Shown in pieces: positions 25,331-34,738 of a DNA stretch of 64,000 bases. The stretch spans positions 1 to 64,000 of the forward strand of contig NZ_LVYD01000050.1 of assembly GCF_002077945.1 (NCBI RefSeq). Direction: 5' to 3'. This stretch comes from Niastella vici. Lineage in GTDB: Bacteria > Bacteroidota > Bacteroidia > Chitinophagales > Chitinophagaceae. A program made the position numbers and the translations under genes. Numbering within the stretch: position 1 is the first letter of the stretch; each line of letters begins with the position of its first letter. The notes beneath the pieces were generated by a model. It worked only from the letters and a program-made list of their open reading frames with translations. It was not told where the DNA came from and ran no database searches.

Positions 25331-25795
25331 ATGGATATCATCATTGAAACGCCCAAAGGAAGCCGCCAGAAATATACATATGATAAAAGCTTACAATTGT
25401 TTAGATTGAAAAAAGTATTGCCGCCCGGGCTCGTATTTCCATTTGATTTTGGTTTTATTCCCGGCACAAAGGGTGAAGATGGAGACCCGCTAGATATTAT
25501 GGTACTTTCAGAATACCAGGGGTTTCCCGGCTGTGTAATGGATGTACGACTGGTGGGCTGTTTACAGGCCACACAGGTTGCCGGCAAAAAACCTTATCGT
25601 AATGACCGGTTTATCGGGATACTTGAACAAAGCACGGTCTACGACCGCATCACGTCGCTTGAAGAATTATCCACCGAATTAATTGACAGCATCAAATTGT
25701 TCTTCTCTACCTATCTGCAGGCCGAAGGGAAAACCGTTCAATGGGAGGCTGACTTGAACACGTTGCAGGCGATGGAATTAGTTAAAGGCAAATAG
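25331..25795 (+). CDS. ppa: Inorganic pyrophosphatase, family I-like
   Basis: 154 residues. FDFGFIPGTKGEDGDPLDIMV contains the family I catalytic signature DGDPLD, and ETPKGSRQKYTYDK is the substrate-binding N-terminus. It hydrolyses pyrophosphate to phosphate with Mg2+, pulling biosynthetic reactions forward. It is somewhat shorter than typical bacterial Ppa (about 170-180). The later segment KPYRNDRFIGI replaces the usual DxK(V/I) pattern and is more divergent, so it may be a secondary paralogue. It stands alone between a convergent repeat element and the divergent kinase. Confidence 0.85.
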   Translation: MDIIIETPKGSRQKYTYDKSLQLFRLKKVLPPGLVFPFDFGFIPGTKGEDGDPLDIMVLSEYQGFPGCVMDVRLVGCLQATQVAGKKPYRNDRFIGILEQSTVYDRITSLEELSTELIDSIKLFFSTYLQAEGKTVQWEADLNTLQAMELVKGK

Positions 25796-25857
25796 TTCAC
25801 AGTTTAAAGTTCCTGATAAAAAACTGTGAACTTTGAACTTTAAACTTTAAACTAAAT
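25796..25857. repeat. Intergenic quasi-palindrome (AGTTTAAAGTT words)
   Basis: AGTTCACAGTTTAAAGTT is followed by ACTGTGAACTTTGAACTTTA and further CTTTAAACT words, with complementary arms and a short centre. It lies between convergent ppa and hydrolase genes. Confidence 0.7.
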
Positions 25858-25860
25858 AAC

Positions 25861-27279
25861 TTACTTAATTGCCTTTTCTATTCTCGAAAAATTTATTCCA
25901 ACACTGTGAAATTCTGGTTGCGAACGCAAACGCTCTTTTTCATTAAAACCACAGGCCACTGCTTTTAACAGATCGTTTTCGGCGCCCTTTACTTCGTTTT
26001 TCCTTGCCTGTAAGATGGCAGAAAAATACCAGGCTTCGCTGTTGGTGGGGTCGGCCATTTTATACAGGTTCACAAAATATTGCGCGGGCTCATTCTGGTT
26101 GTTTTTTATCAGCTGGTTGCTGTACGAATAAAAAGCCAGTGATAAATAGGCCAGTAAACGCTGGTACATGGCGCCATCGGCAGTTTGGGCTTTGGCTTTT
26201 GCCTGCAGGTCGTCGATCGTCTTCGTCCAGTAATTCATATCGCCCTGCTGAAACTGTTGCATATACTGGCTTTTGATCTGCTGTTCCTTTTCAAGCAACT
26301 GTTGTTTCGCCTGCAGTTGATGCTGGTAAGCCGGTTTACTGGTAATAGCAGCAGATTGCTGTTCAAACCAGCTGCTTTCATTCGATATTCCCTTCAGCAG
26401 GTTGATGGCCAGGGTGCATTGCGCCACCGCCTGCACCAGTTTGTTTTCTTTGTTGCTTTTTTCAACAGCATTTTTGCTGGAACCGGTAAAACTATTGATC
26501 AGCGCTTCATTCACCGGCAGCCCTTTATTGCGCATGGCATCGAACTGAAAACCGGTAAAGGCTTCGTTCATCGTTGCTTCGGGCGCCCATTCGTGTTTGC
26601 CATTGAATAAGAGAATGCGGTGTGGGGTAGAAGTTTTATCAAATGCGGCATTGATGGCTACCAGCTCGGTCATATTCATATCACCTTCACCGGCAATGGC
26701 GGTAAAGCTGAACCCGTAATTATCGGCCGGAGCACCATCGGGCAAACCGGCACTGTTGGCAATAACCCCTTTTATTTCGGGATGTTGTAAGGCCACATAG
26801 CCGGCCACCTTGGCGCCGCCCGAAAACCCGGCTGTATATATTCGTTGAGGATCTATGTTCAGTCTTCTCCTGGTATCAGCAGAAAGGGCCTGCCAGGTCG
26901 CTTCTGCCTGGTCCCAGCTATTCCCGTTCTTTGAGTTATTACTTCCCACCAAAATAAAACCATAACTATTGGCCAGTTGCTGGTATTTGCGCAGGGGTAA
27001 TGAACCGCTCGCATGCGGATCAAAAAAATAGACTATTGGTAATGGTGTCTTATTTTGCACAGCAGGTATGTACAGGGCATACGACTGGGTGGCATTGCCC
27101 GTACAGGGCACGGTATCGATCAGCTTTCCAATTGGAAAAGAATCGGGCGATGCAGCAGAGGTGGCTATAACGGTATCCTTTGCAATACTATCCGTTCGTT
27201 TGGGATTGCGGTTATCGCCGGCACATGATTGCGTGCAAAGTATGACCAGAAATAAAACAACAAACCGGTGCAATTTCAT
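25861..27279 (-). CDS. Lipoprotein alpha/beta-hydrolase with C-terminal TPR-like region
   Basis: 472 residues. The signal peptide ends in a lipobox (LCTQSC), so it is a lipoprotein. Residues about 60-260 form an alpha/beta hydrolase similar to feruloyl-esterase/dienelactone types: PIVYFFDPHASG, nucleophile elbow GFSGGAK (Ser), GLPDGAP, and a late His in NGKHEWAPE. The C-terminal 200 residues are helical with coiled-coil (QLQAKQQLLEKEQQIKSQYM) and a TPR-like pair near the end (EAWYFSAILQARKN). Probably faces the periplasm or outer membrane and cleaves an ester; the substrate cannot be inferred. Its 3' end abuts a palindromic repeat and its 5' end another. Confidence 0.78.
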   Translation of the reverse strand: MKLHRFVVLFLVILCTQSCAGDNRNPKRTDSIAKDTVIATSAASPDSFPIGKLIDTVPCTGNATQSYALYIPAVQNKTPLPIVYFFDPHASGSLPLRKYQQLANSYGFILVGSNNSKNGNSWDQAEATWQALSADTRRRLNIDPQRIYTAGFSGGAKVAGYVALQHPEIKGVIANSAGLPDGAPADNYGFSFTAIAGEGDMNMTELVAINAAFDKTSTPHRILLFNGKHEWAPEATMNEAFTGFQFDAMRNKGLPVNEALINSFTGSSKNAVEKSNKENKLVQAVAQCTLAINLLKGISNESSWFEQQSAAITSKPAYQHQLQAKQQLLEKEQQIKSQYMQQFQQGDMNYWTKTIDDLQAKAKAQTADGAMYQRLLAYLSLAFYSYSNQLIKNNQNEPAQYFVNLYKMADPTNSEAWYFSAILQARKNEVKGAENDLLKAVACGFNEKERLRSQPEFHSVGINFSRIEKAIK

Positions 27280-27287
27280 AGACGAAC

Positions 27288-27364
27288 AAGTTATTCAGTT
27301 CGTAAGTTAGTAAGTTCTTTAATTAAACACAATAACTTACTAACTGAATAACTCAGTAACTAAC
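27288..27364. repeat. Intergenic quasi-palindrome (AAGTTAGTAAGTT words)
   Basis: GTTATTCAGTTCGTAAGTTA and AACTTACTAACTGAATAACT are complementary arms of a palindrome between two co-directional minus-strand genes. Confidence 0.7.
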
Positions 27365-27366
27365 CA

Positions 27367-28401
27367 CTATTTCTTCAGGTGTTTTCTCAGCTCCGGCGCC
27401 ACTTTAGTTCCCAATAATTCAATGGCCCGCATCACTTTACTATGCGGCATGGTGCCCACACTGATGTGTAATAAAAACCGGGTGAGGCCCAGCAACTCCT
27501 GTTCATACAATATCTTTTCCGTTACTTCCTGCGCACTGCCCACCAGCAGTGCACCACGTTTGCTGCGCATATTTTCAAACGCCTGGCGCGACATCGGTTG
27601 CCAGCCACGTTCCTTGCCCAACTGCGTCATTACATACTGGTACGAAGGGAAAAATTCATCGGCCGCCTGTTGCGAGGTATCGGCTATATAGCCATGTGAG
27701 TGCACCGCCAATTGCAGCTTGCTTTCATCATGACCGGCTTTTTTATAAGTGTTTCTATATAAGTCGGCCAATGGCACAAAATGCTCCGGACTGCCCCCAA
27801 TGATCGCCATGGCAAGCGGTAAACCCAAAGTAGCGGCCCGCGTCACTGAATTGGGAGTGCCGCCAACTGCTATCCATACCGGTAATTGATCATGAAAAGG
27901 CCTTGGATACACGCCCTGGTTTTGAATGGGCGAGCGAAACTTGCCCCGCCAGTTCACCTTTTCACTTTTATTGATCTGTAGCAGCAGATCGAGCTTTTCG
28001 GCAAACAGTTCATCATAATCGTTGAGGTTGTAACCAAACAGCGGGAACGATTCAATAAAGGAACCCCGGCCGGCCATGATCTCGGCCCGGCCATCACTCA
28101 ACAGGTCAACCGTGGCAAAATCCTGGAACACCCGTACGGGATCAGCGGAGCTTAATACGGTCACTGCGCTGGAAAGCTTTATATTTTTTGTTTTGGCCGC
28201 TGCAGCAGCCAGGATAACAGCAGGGGAGGAAGCGATAAAATCGGGCCGGTGGTGTTCGCCAACGGCAAATACATCGAGCCCAACCTGTTCCATTAACTCC
28301 ACTTCTTCCATCAGGTCGCGCATGCGCTGATGCTGCGAAATGCTTTTGCCCGTAGCGGTATCGGGCGTTAATTCAACGAAAGTACTGACACCTATTTCCA
28401 T
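27367..28401 (-). CDS. LLM class flavin-dependent oxidoreductase
   Basis: 344 residues of the luciferase-like monooxygenase TIM barrel: [14 protein letters not shown] at the first strand, [36 protein letters not shown], and [18 protein letters not shown] are typical of the group that includes alkanal monooxygenase-like proteins. It uses FMN or F420-type flavin; Bacteroidota members are assumed to use FMNH2. The substrate is unknown. An unusually clear Shine-Dalgarno (AGGAGA) lies about 10 bases before the ATG. Monocistronic between two palindromic repeats. Confidence 0.9.
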   Translation of the reverse strand: MEIGVSTFVELTPDTATGKSISQHQRMRDLMEEVELMEQVGLDVFAVGEHHRPDFIASSPAVILAAAAAKTKNIKLSSAVTVLSSADPVRVFQDFATVDLLSDGRAEIMAGRGSFIESFPLFGYNLNDYDELFAEKLDLLLQINKSEKVNWRGKFRSPIQNQGVYPRPFHDQLPVWIAVGGTPNSVTRAATLGLPLAMAIIGGSPEHFVPLADLYRNTYKKAGHDESKLQLAVHSHGYIADTSQQAADEFFPSYQYVMTQLGKERGWQPMSRQAFENMRSKRGALLVGSAQEVTEKILYEQELLGLTRFLLHISVGTMPHSKVMRAIELLGTKVAPELRKHLKK

Positions 28402-28437
28402 ATAAATTGATTCTCCTATGATTGATATAGCAATTGT

Positions 28438-28556
28438 TATTCGTGAATGGTGAAGGCAATGGGCAAATTATTCCGGTGGTGCAGGATTGGTCATTATTTT
28501 CAAAATTCGCGAGCTATTCACCATTGACCATTCACCATTGACCATTGCCCATTCAC
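28438..28556. repeat. Intergenic quasi-palindrome (CACCATTGACCATT words)
   Basis: Left arm GTGAATGGTGAAGGCAATGG and right arm of reiterated CACCATTGACCATTC words, complementary, around a 50-base centre. It lies in the region between the divergent LLM and fucosidase genes. Confidence 0.75.
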
Positions 28557-28690
28557 CCCCATACAACCAAAAGTATGGCAAATAAGTTCAACATACCCAC
28601 TATACTCCATGTAAGCGATCTCACCCCCGAACAAAAGCAACCGATTGCGGGAGATTGTTTTAATTAATGCTAAAATCTTACATTCACGCC

Positions 28691-30040
28691 ATGAAACGAA
28701 TTGCATTCGCTATTACCAGCTTACTCCTGTCAACCGGTTGTTTATTGGCACAAACCGCCACCACTGGCACGGGCCATTACCAACCCGCCGCACAGAATAT
28801 AGCAGCCCGCCAACAATACCAGGTCGATAAATTCGGGATGTTCATTCATTGGGGACTCTCGAGCATGCTGGCCGATGGCGAATGGGTAATGAATAACCGG
28901 AATATTAAAGTGGTTGATTATACCCGCCTGCTGCGCGCTTTCAACCCCGTTGATTTCAATGCCGCACAATGGGTGGCCACGGCAAAGAACGCCGGCATGA
29001 AATACATTGTTTTCATTACCCGCCACCACGATGGGTATTCAAACTGGGACACCAAATATTCCGACTGGAAAATAACCAATACGCCCTATGGTAAAGATGT
29101 GCTGAAAATGCTTGCTGAAGAATGTAAAAAACAGGGCATCAAACTGGGGCTTTATTATTCCCTGCTCGACTGGTACCGCACCGATTATCCCAGGGAAACC
29201 GGTCGCACCGGCCAGGGTACGGGTAGAACCGGAAAAAGCGATTATGCCTCGTATTTGCAATTCATGAAGAACCAGCTTACCGAACTGCTCACCAATTATG
29301 GCGATATCATGTGCATCTGGTTCGATGGTCATTGGGACCAAACCAATCCCGAAGGCCAGGCCGACCGTTCTTCACGCATTGACTGGAAGTACGACGAGAT
29401 CTATAGCCTCATTCATAAATTGCAGCCGCAATGTATGATCGGCAATAACCATCATTTATCGCCTATAGATGGGGAAGATTTTCAAATGTTCGAACGCGAC
29501 CTGCCGGGCGAAAATAAATCGGGCCTCAGCTTTCAAAAGGCATCTGCCCTGCCGCTCGAGACCTGCGAAACAACCAATGGCGCCTGGGGATATAACATCA
29601 CCGACCGCAATTACAAATCAGTAAAGCAGGTAGTGCAATTGCTGGTGGGCGCAGCCGGCCGCGATGCCAATCTGTTGCTGAACGTAGGGCCCATGCCTAC
29701 CGGATTGATACAATCAGAATTTACCGATACACTGGCCGGGGCAGGGAAGTGGCTGCAGCAATATGGCGAAAGCGTGTATGGCACCCGGGGCGGCCCCCTG
29801 TCACCACAACCCTGGGGTGTAACCACCCAAAAGGGAAAGCTCATCTATCTGCATTTGTTCAAAGCGCCCGAAAGCAACAGCATTGAAATACCCGATGCAA
29901 AGCTCAAAATAAAGTCGGCCAAACTGCTGGGCAGCAATACGCCGGTAAAGTTCACCAAACAAAAAACCGGAATTACTATTTCAACAGAAGGTATAACAAT
30001 AGATGGGCCCGATACGATCATTGTGCTGGAAGCTAGCTAG
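28691..30040 (+). CDS. Alpha-L-fucosidase, GH29
   Basis: About 449 residues from ATG 28691, which gives a signal peptide (MKRIAFAITSLLLSTGCLLAQ); an in-frame ATG at 28667 precedes it. The family signature is clear: QVDKFGMFIHWGLSSML, NAGMKYIVFITRHHDGY, then MCIWFDGHWDQ with the catalytic Asp nucleophile in the WFDG motif, and LLLNVGPMPTG. GH29 enzymes release L-fucose from glycans. Exported to the periplasm or beyond; no SusCD pair or other CAZyme is adjacent, so it is not part of a visible polysaccharide utilisation locus. The Cys in the signal region (STGC) could alternatively be a lipobox. Confidence 0.92.
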   Translation: MKRIAFAITSLLLSTGCLLAQTATTGTGHYQPAAQNIAARQQYQVDKFGMFIHWGLSSMLADGEWVMNNRNIKVVDYTRLLRAFNPVDFNAAQWVATAKNAGMKYIVFITRHHDGYSNWDTKYSDWKITNTPYGKDVLKMLAEECKKQGIKLGLYYSLLDWYRTDYPRETGRTGQGTGRTGKSDYASYLQFMKNQLTELLTNYGDIMCIWFDGHWDQTNPEGQADRSSRIDWKYDEIYSLIHKLQPQCMIGNNHHLSPIDGEDFQMFERDLPGENKSGLSFQKASALPLETCETTNGAWGYNITDRNYKSVKQVVQLLVGAAGRDANLLLNVGPMPTGLIQSEFTDTLAGAGKWLQQYGESVYGTRGGPLSPQPWGVTTQKGKLIYLHLFKAPESNSIEIPDAKLKIKSAKLLGSNTPVKFTKQKTGITISTEGITIDGPDTIIVLEAS

Positions 30041-30096
30041 TAAGATGTACCCTGGCTGAACAGGTTAATGCTGTTCACCTCACAGGTTAGCCCGTT

Positions 30097-30899
30097 TCAC
30101 ACCATCCCCAGCACGCCGGCGCCACCAACGTATTTAACCATTTCAATATGGCCGTTTGGCATATTGCCAAAGGCAATGCCAATGCCCAGTATACAACTGT
30201 AGGCATCCAGGCTGATCGCTTCTTTAAATTCCTTTCTCAGCGATGTAAGGCTGGCAAATATGGTGAATGCGGGTGATTGTGGTCTGTTTCCCGGAACTTG
30301 CAAAAACTCCAGCGTACTTCTTTTCCTGCTTTATTCACGTACCCTTTAGGATCATAGAACATATCCTGGATTATACCGAATACGGCAATGAACTTATACC
30401 AGGAGTAATTGCCAGGCACGAAAAAGTTTACCCCCGGTATCAATGCAGGTATAGTAACAGCACCCATCAATGTTTCTTTCGACAACGTATATTCCAGTGG
30501 GTTAGCAATAATGGTATTGAATGGCGTGCGGCGGTTGAGATTAAAGCCCTGCATCAGGCCCGGATTTTTGGAGAGCTCAATACTGCGTTGCCCATGCTCA
30601 CTTTCTGTATCCAGCGCCTGTATGGGTATAAATAGGGAATTGAGCGGACCGGCAATGTTATAATCACCCAAATATTTCAACGGGCGCAAGGCGTCCATAA
30701 CCTGGCGGGTAATTTTAGCCCTTCCGCCAAATTCACTATTGTTCCTGCGGGTGGCGGCAAAAGAAGGCTTTGTTTTTATTTGCCTTTTGGTAGGCCCCCC
30801 TTTTGTTCGCACAACCGGTTTATCAAGTCCTCTGACATTATAGATAGAGAGATTGCCTACAGAACCTGTAAAGGTGGAGTTTGGATTGAATTTTCCCAT
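30097..30899 (-). pseudogene. Frameshifted gene for an unknown Bacteroidota protein
   Basis: The upstream frame (from ATG 30899, MGKFNPNSTFTGSVGNLSIY) runs to about residue 198 (NKAGKEVRWSF) and then breaks. The conserved-looking end lies in the next frame (QVPGNRPQSPAFTIFASLTS to GGAGVLGMV, stop at 30097). The break sits in a run of five A (30302-30306, + strand). One extra base in that run would fuse the frames as RWSF-LQVPGNRPQ, giving 267 residues. I recall similar FTGSxGNLSxY proteins in related genomes, always of unknown function. It may be a sequencing or assembly error, a real inactivation, or slippage. Confidence 0.65.
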
Positions 30900-30962
30900 A
30901 CTGGTTGGTTTAATGGTGATAAAAAGCCCGGCCCTAAAGCCCTGGCGTGACCGAAAAAACAT

Positions 30963-31706
30963 ATTGTAATTTACGAAAATACCTGTATCTTCGGTTTAAC
31001 GTGCAGGTTAACTATATTTTACACATTACACCTGACGTATATACCACACATTAATTCCGCCTGGAATTGCCCCCTTCGTTTACTTCAATTTATTACCTAA
31101 GCTTTACCCCCGCATCAACACCGGAAGCGTACCTGCTTCGTATTAGCTTCGCATCGGCTTCGCTATTATTACATACTTATCGGCTACCTGTTTAGCAAAT
31201 ATGCCGAACATGTCCCGTTCTTTTAAAGGAACGGCTTATATACGGCACATATACGAGACATGTACGGAATAAATACGGGAAACAGGCGAAGCCGGTACGA
31301 AGCATGGGCGAAGCAAAGCCGGTCCCGGTTACAACCCGGGATAAAGAATAAGTAATAAAAAGGGAAATAATAGAAAGAGGAAAGACGGCGGCCCATACTC
31401 AACTTTTTGGGCCTTTTGGAGGTGCTCACAAAGAGCATGAAGCTTAAAGAATGGTCAATTAAAGATACGTTTTATTCGCCCAATCACATTCAATTTATAT
31501 CTCATTTGTTAAGAATATTTCCATCCCAACTAAACCTTCCTGTAACAAAATGATCGAAGCCGCAACCTATTACGCATATAAACCAGAAAGCAATACATCA
31601 GGACTAAGGTAAGTAGGTATTGTTGATAAGTTCATATTGCTTTGCTGTTAAATACATTTTATTTGCATGCTTATTCAATTGGAACATTTAAACCTCAATT
31701 TTTTTT
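30963..31706. other. 744-base gap without a recognisable gene
   Basis: No frame here resembles a known family. The segment 31085-31330 is an irregular palindrome-like region built from CTTCG/CGAAG and CCGG words. The remainder is AT-rich and contains the promoter of the lipoprotein gene at 31707. Confidence 0.6.
31085..31330. repeat. Irregular inverted-repeat region (GCTTCG / CGAAGC words)
   Basis: GCTTCG, GCATCGGCTTCGC words on the left (to about 31165) mirror GCGAAGCCGG, GAAGCATGGGCGAAGC on the right (31285-31320). The core contains a near-perfect 20-bp palindrome CCGTTCTTTTAAAGGAACGG (31215-31234). Confidence 0.6.
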
Positions 31707-32255
31707 ATGAAAAGAGTAATTACCCTCTCTCTTATTGCGACTGTCCTTGTGTTCTCGGCCTGTAAAGGTGGTAAAAAAGAAGAGACCAGCGAAGCAACCG
31801 GTTCTACCCAACAAACTTCCGGCAGCGAAGAAAAAAAGCCTGCAGCCAATCAGCCCAAAGAATACAAAGTGACCATCACACCTGATTCTGCTATTTTAGG
31901 TAAAAAGAAAGAAGCCCTGGTAAAAGTGACCGGCGCCACAGCCATGGCATTAACCGATGCCGATGGTAAAGATAATGGTATTGAAGTATCGTTCAAGCTT
32001 ACCCTCACCAATAAAAACAAGATCGGCGAAGGCTACAGTATCCATGTTGATTATACTAATTCCCGGTTGAAATTAGACAACGGTACCACCATCACCCACG
32101 ATTCAGGTACCGATTATTTGCGGGCAGAACCCGAAGCCACTTCAAAAGAAGAAACCTGGACGTATAAAATTCCTGCCGGCGCCAAACCAACTGAATTGAA
32201 CCTGTTCATGGACGAAACCCGTGTTTCAGTAGGAGTGAGCCTGAGCGAGAAATAA
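31707..32255 (+). CDS. Putative lipoprotein, unknown function
   Basis: 182 residues with signal peptide and lipobox (LVFSAC), so lipid-anchored. A low-complexity Glu/Ser/Thr/Lys linker (residues 22-50) is followed by one beta-rich domain: EYKVTITPDS, VSFKLTLTNKNKIGEGYSIH, DYTNSRLKLDNGTTITHDSG, LNLFMDETRVSVGVSLSEK. This is an immunoglobulin-like layout similar to DUF4352-type telokin folds, but I cannot assign a family. A strong terminator follows 23 bases after the stop, so it is monocistronic. Confidence 0.8.
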   Translation: MKRVITLSLIATVLVFSACKGGKKEETSEATGSTQQTSGSEEKKPAANQPKEYKVTITPDSAILGKKKEALVKVTGATAMALTDADGKDNGIEVSFKLTLTNKNKIGEGYSIHVDYTNSRLKLDNGTTITHDSGTDYLRAEPEATSKEETWTYKIPAGAKPTELNLFMDETRVSVGVSLSEK

Positions 32256-32276
32256 TTTTGCATACAACTTGAAGTA

Positions 32277-32306
32277 AAGCCGCCCCGAATTCCGGGGCGG
32301 CTTTTA
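32277..32306 (+). terminator. Intrinsic terminator between convergent genes
   Basis: GCCGCCCCG (32279-32287) pairs with CGGGGCGGC (32293-32301) around AATTC, followed by TTTT. Its flanking AAA makes it weakly bidirectional, serving the convergent CoA-transferase gene as well. Confidence 0.88.
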
Positions 32307-32401
32307 TATTTTTTCATGCGCCAACAGGTTGGTGCAATCCCTTTCATCGATGATCCTGAAACCCTTGTAGCCAGGGCCGTATAAAGAACCTTTTGTGGAA
32401 A

Positions 32402-33712
32402 TTATAAGGCCGTAGTTTTTTCACTTACCGCCTTTTTATAGAACCGTTCATACACCGCCTTGTCCAGTTCTTCCCGGTGATCGGGATGCGCCAGGTTGAT
32501 CAACGCCTGCGCCCGCTGTTTCAGGTTCTTACCAAACAAATCGGTGATCCCGTATTCCGTAACTACCCAATGTACATGCCCCCGCGTGGTAACCACGCCG
32601 GCGCCTTCTTTTAAAAAGGGCACAATGCGTGAGATGCCTTTTGAAGTAGTGGAAGGCAGGGCAATAATGGCTTTCCCATCCTGCGACAAAGAAGCGCCAT
32701 GCATAAAATCCATTTGTCCGCCAATGCCCGAATACTGATAGGTACCAATAGAATCGGCGCATATTTGTCCGGTAAGATCAATTTCCAGCGCGCTATTGAT
32801 GGCCGTGGCCCTCGGGTTCTGGCGAATGATGCTTGTATCGTTCACATATTCTATAGCCATGACGCGAATGGCGGGATTGTCGTTCACAAAATCGTACAGG
32901 GCGCGCGTTCCCGCTATAAAACCCGTTACCGACCGGCCTACATTCAGCTTTTTACGCCTGTTATTGATGATGCCCTGTTCTATCAAAGGAATTACACCAT
33001 CGCTCAACATTTCGGTATGTACGCCCAGGTCTTTATGGCCGGTGAGGTTCTTCAACACCTGGTCGGGGATATTACCAATGCCCATTTGCAGCGTGGCCCC
33101 GTCTTCGATAAGGGAAGCTACATTTTTTCCGATCTGTTCAATAGCACTGTTCACTTTGCCGGCATAATTCACTTCGGGCAACGCGCATTCATGTTCTACC
33201 AGCAGGTCAATTTTATCAATATGAATAAATCCATCGCCATGGGTGCGGGGCATTTGCGGGTTTACCTGCGCAATGATGATGCGGGCAGTATCAACCGCGG
33301 CACGGGCAATATCCACTGAAGTTCCGAGGGTACAAAACCCATGCCGGTCGGGCGGCGATACCTGAATTAATGCCACATCAATGGGTAGAATATTTCGTTT
33401 AAACAATTGTGGTATCTGGCTTAAAAAAACCGGTACATAATCGCCCTGCTCACTGTTCACTACGTTGCGCACGTTGGCCGACACAAAAAGGGAATTAAAG
33501 AAAAAGCTGTTCCGGTATTCGCGCCTGCCAAAATCAATATCGCCCAGGGTGGTGATGCTTACGAGTTCTACATTGCGTAGTTCGGTATAGCGGTGTTGCA
33601 ATGCTTTTATCAGGTGTAATGGGGTAGCGGCGCTTCCATGTAAAAATACCCGTTGATCACTCTGTATAACTTTTACGGCTTCTGCTGCGGTACAATATTT
33701 TGCTGTTGTCAT
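32402..33712 (-). CDS. Acetyl-CoA hydrolase/CoA-transferase family protein
   Basis: 436 residues. KVIQSDQRVFLHGSAATP, DVALIQVSPPDRHGFCTLGTSVD, LQMGIGNIPDQVL, LGVHTEMLSDGV and GGQMDFMHGA are the hallmarks of the acetyl-CoA hydrolase/4-hydroxybutyrate CoA-transferase family; the catalytic Glu is expected in the GVHTEML region. It transfers CoA between short acyl groups and carboxylates in the cytoplasm. Length is typical. Monocistronic. Substrate specificity (acetate, butyrate, hydroxybutyrate) cannot be read from the sequence. Confidence 0.92.
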   Translation of the reverse strand: MTTAKYCTAAEAVKVIQSDQRVFLHGSAATPLHLIKALQHRYTELRNVELVSITTLGDIDFGRREYRNSFFFNSLFVSANVRNVVNSEQGDYVPVFLSQIPQLFKRNILPIDVALIQVSPPDRHGFCTLGTSVDIARAAVDTARIIIAQVNPQMPRTHGDGFIHIDKIDLLVEHECALPEVNYAGKVNSAIEQIGKNVASLIEDGATLQMGIGNIPDQVLKNLTGHKDLGVHTEMLSDGVIPLIEQGIINNRRKKLNVGRSVTGFIAGTRALYDFVNDNPAIRVMAIEYVNDTSIIRQNPRATAINSALEIDLTGQICADSIGTYQYSGIGGQMDFMHGASLSQDGKAIIALPSTTSKGISRIVPFLKEGAGVVTTRGHVHWVVTEYGITDLFGKNLKQRAQALINLAHPDHREELDKAVYERFYKKAVSEKTTAL

Positions 33713-33940
33713 AAATGCCTGTTTACGGATACAAGATTACAACGGCGGCCAATTGTTTAAACTGATTATTGTCAGGTCAACCTGTGAAAAAGATCAGCCG
33801 GGTTAGCAGCAATTTGAAAAGTAGCCGGGTTTGGATGACCGGACATTATACGAAAAACGTTCCGCAATACCGGGCCTTTTTTTTGCGCTATATAAAAACA
33901 CGCAATCAATAAATTTAGGCTATTTTTAGCCCCATTTTTT

Positions 33941-34738
33941 ATGCCGGCAAAAAACCTGGAAATAAGAACAGTGAACGTAACCCGTTACGTAACGCCCCTG
34001 CGCGAGGGCGGTTCACTACCCGCCATTGCAGAAGCAGATGACGGCTTTATGTATGTGCTGAAATTCAGGGGAGCAGGGCAGGGGATAAAAGCGCTGATCG
34101 CCGAATTGATCGGTGGCGAAATAGCGCGTACCCTGGGGCTGAAAGTTCCCGAGCTCGTATTCGCCAACCTCGACACCGCTTTCGGCCGTACAGAACCCGA
34201 TGAAGAAATACAGGACCTGTTAAAAGCAAGTGTTGGACAGAACCTGGCCCTGCATTATTTATCGGGCGCCATTACTTTTGACCCCGCAGTTACCAAAGTA
34301 GCAGCAAGGCTGGCTTCGCAAATAGTGTGGCTCGATTGTTTACTGATGAATGTTGACCGCACGGCACGCAACACGAATATGCTCATCTGGCATAAAGAAC
34401 TTTGGCTCATCGACCATGGGGCTACTTTATATTTCCATCATTCCTGGAACAACTGGAAAGAACAGGCATTAAAACCATTTGCGCAGGTAAAAGACCATGT
34501 GTTATTGCCACAGGCAACACAACTGGCCGAAGTGGATGCCGAATACAAAGCAATATTGACAGAAGAACGCATTCGCGCCATTGTTGCGCTGCTGCCCGAT
34601 GAGTGGCTGGCAACCGATGAACAGGAAGCAACTATTGCCGAACGCCGCCAGGTGTACGCCGATTTTTTAATAACCCGAATAGCATCGTCACACATTTTTG
34701 TAAAAGAAGCCCAACATGCAGGAAAAATACTTATTTGA
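33941..34738 (+). CDS. HipA-like kinase-fold protein
   Basis: 265 residues resembling the short HipA family kinase domain: a Gly-rich N-terminus (TPLREGGSLPAIAEADDGFMYVLKFRGAGQG), then WLDCLLMNVDRTARNTNMLIW (HRD-like catalytic loop NVDRTARNTN) and LWLIDHGATLYFH (DFG-like DHG). It lacks the HipA N-terminal subdomain and there is no HipB antitoxin upstream. It overlaps the following DUF3037 gene by 23 bases. This pair recurs in bacteria in my recollection. Function is unknown; kinase activity is suggested by the conserved loop residues. Confidence 0.8.
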   Translation: MPAKNLEIRTVNVTRYVTPLREGGSLPAIAEADDGFMYVLKFRGAGQGIKALIAELIGGEIARTLGLKVPELVFANLDTAFGRTEPDEEIQDLLKASVGQNLALHYLSGAITFDPAVTKVAARLASQIVWLDCLLMNVDRTARNTNMLIWHKELWLIDHGATLYFHHSWNNWKEQALKPFAQVKDHVLLPQATQLAEVDAEYKAILTEERIRAIVALLPDEWLATDEQEATIAERRQVYADFLITRIASSHIFVKEAQHAGKILI

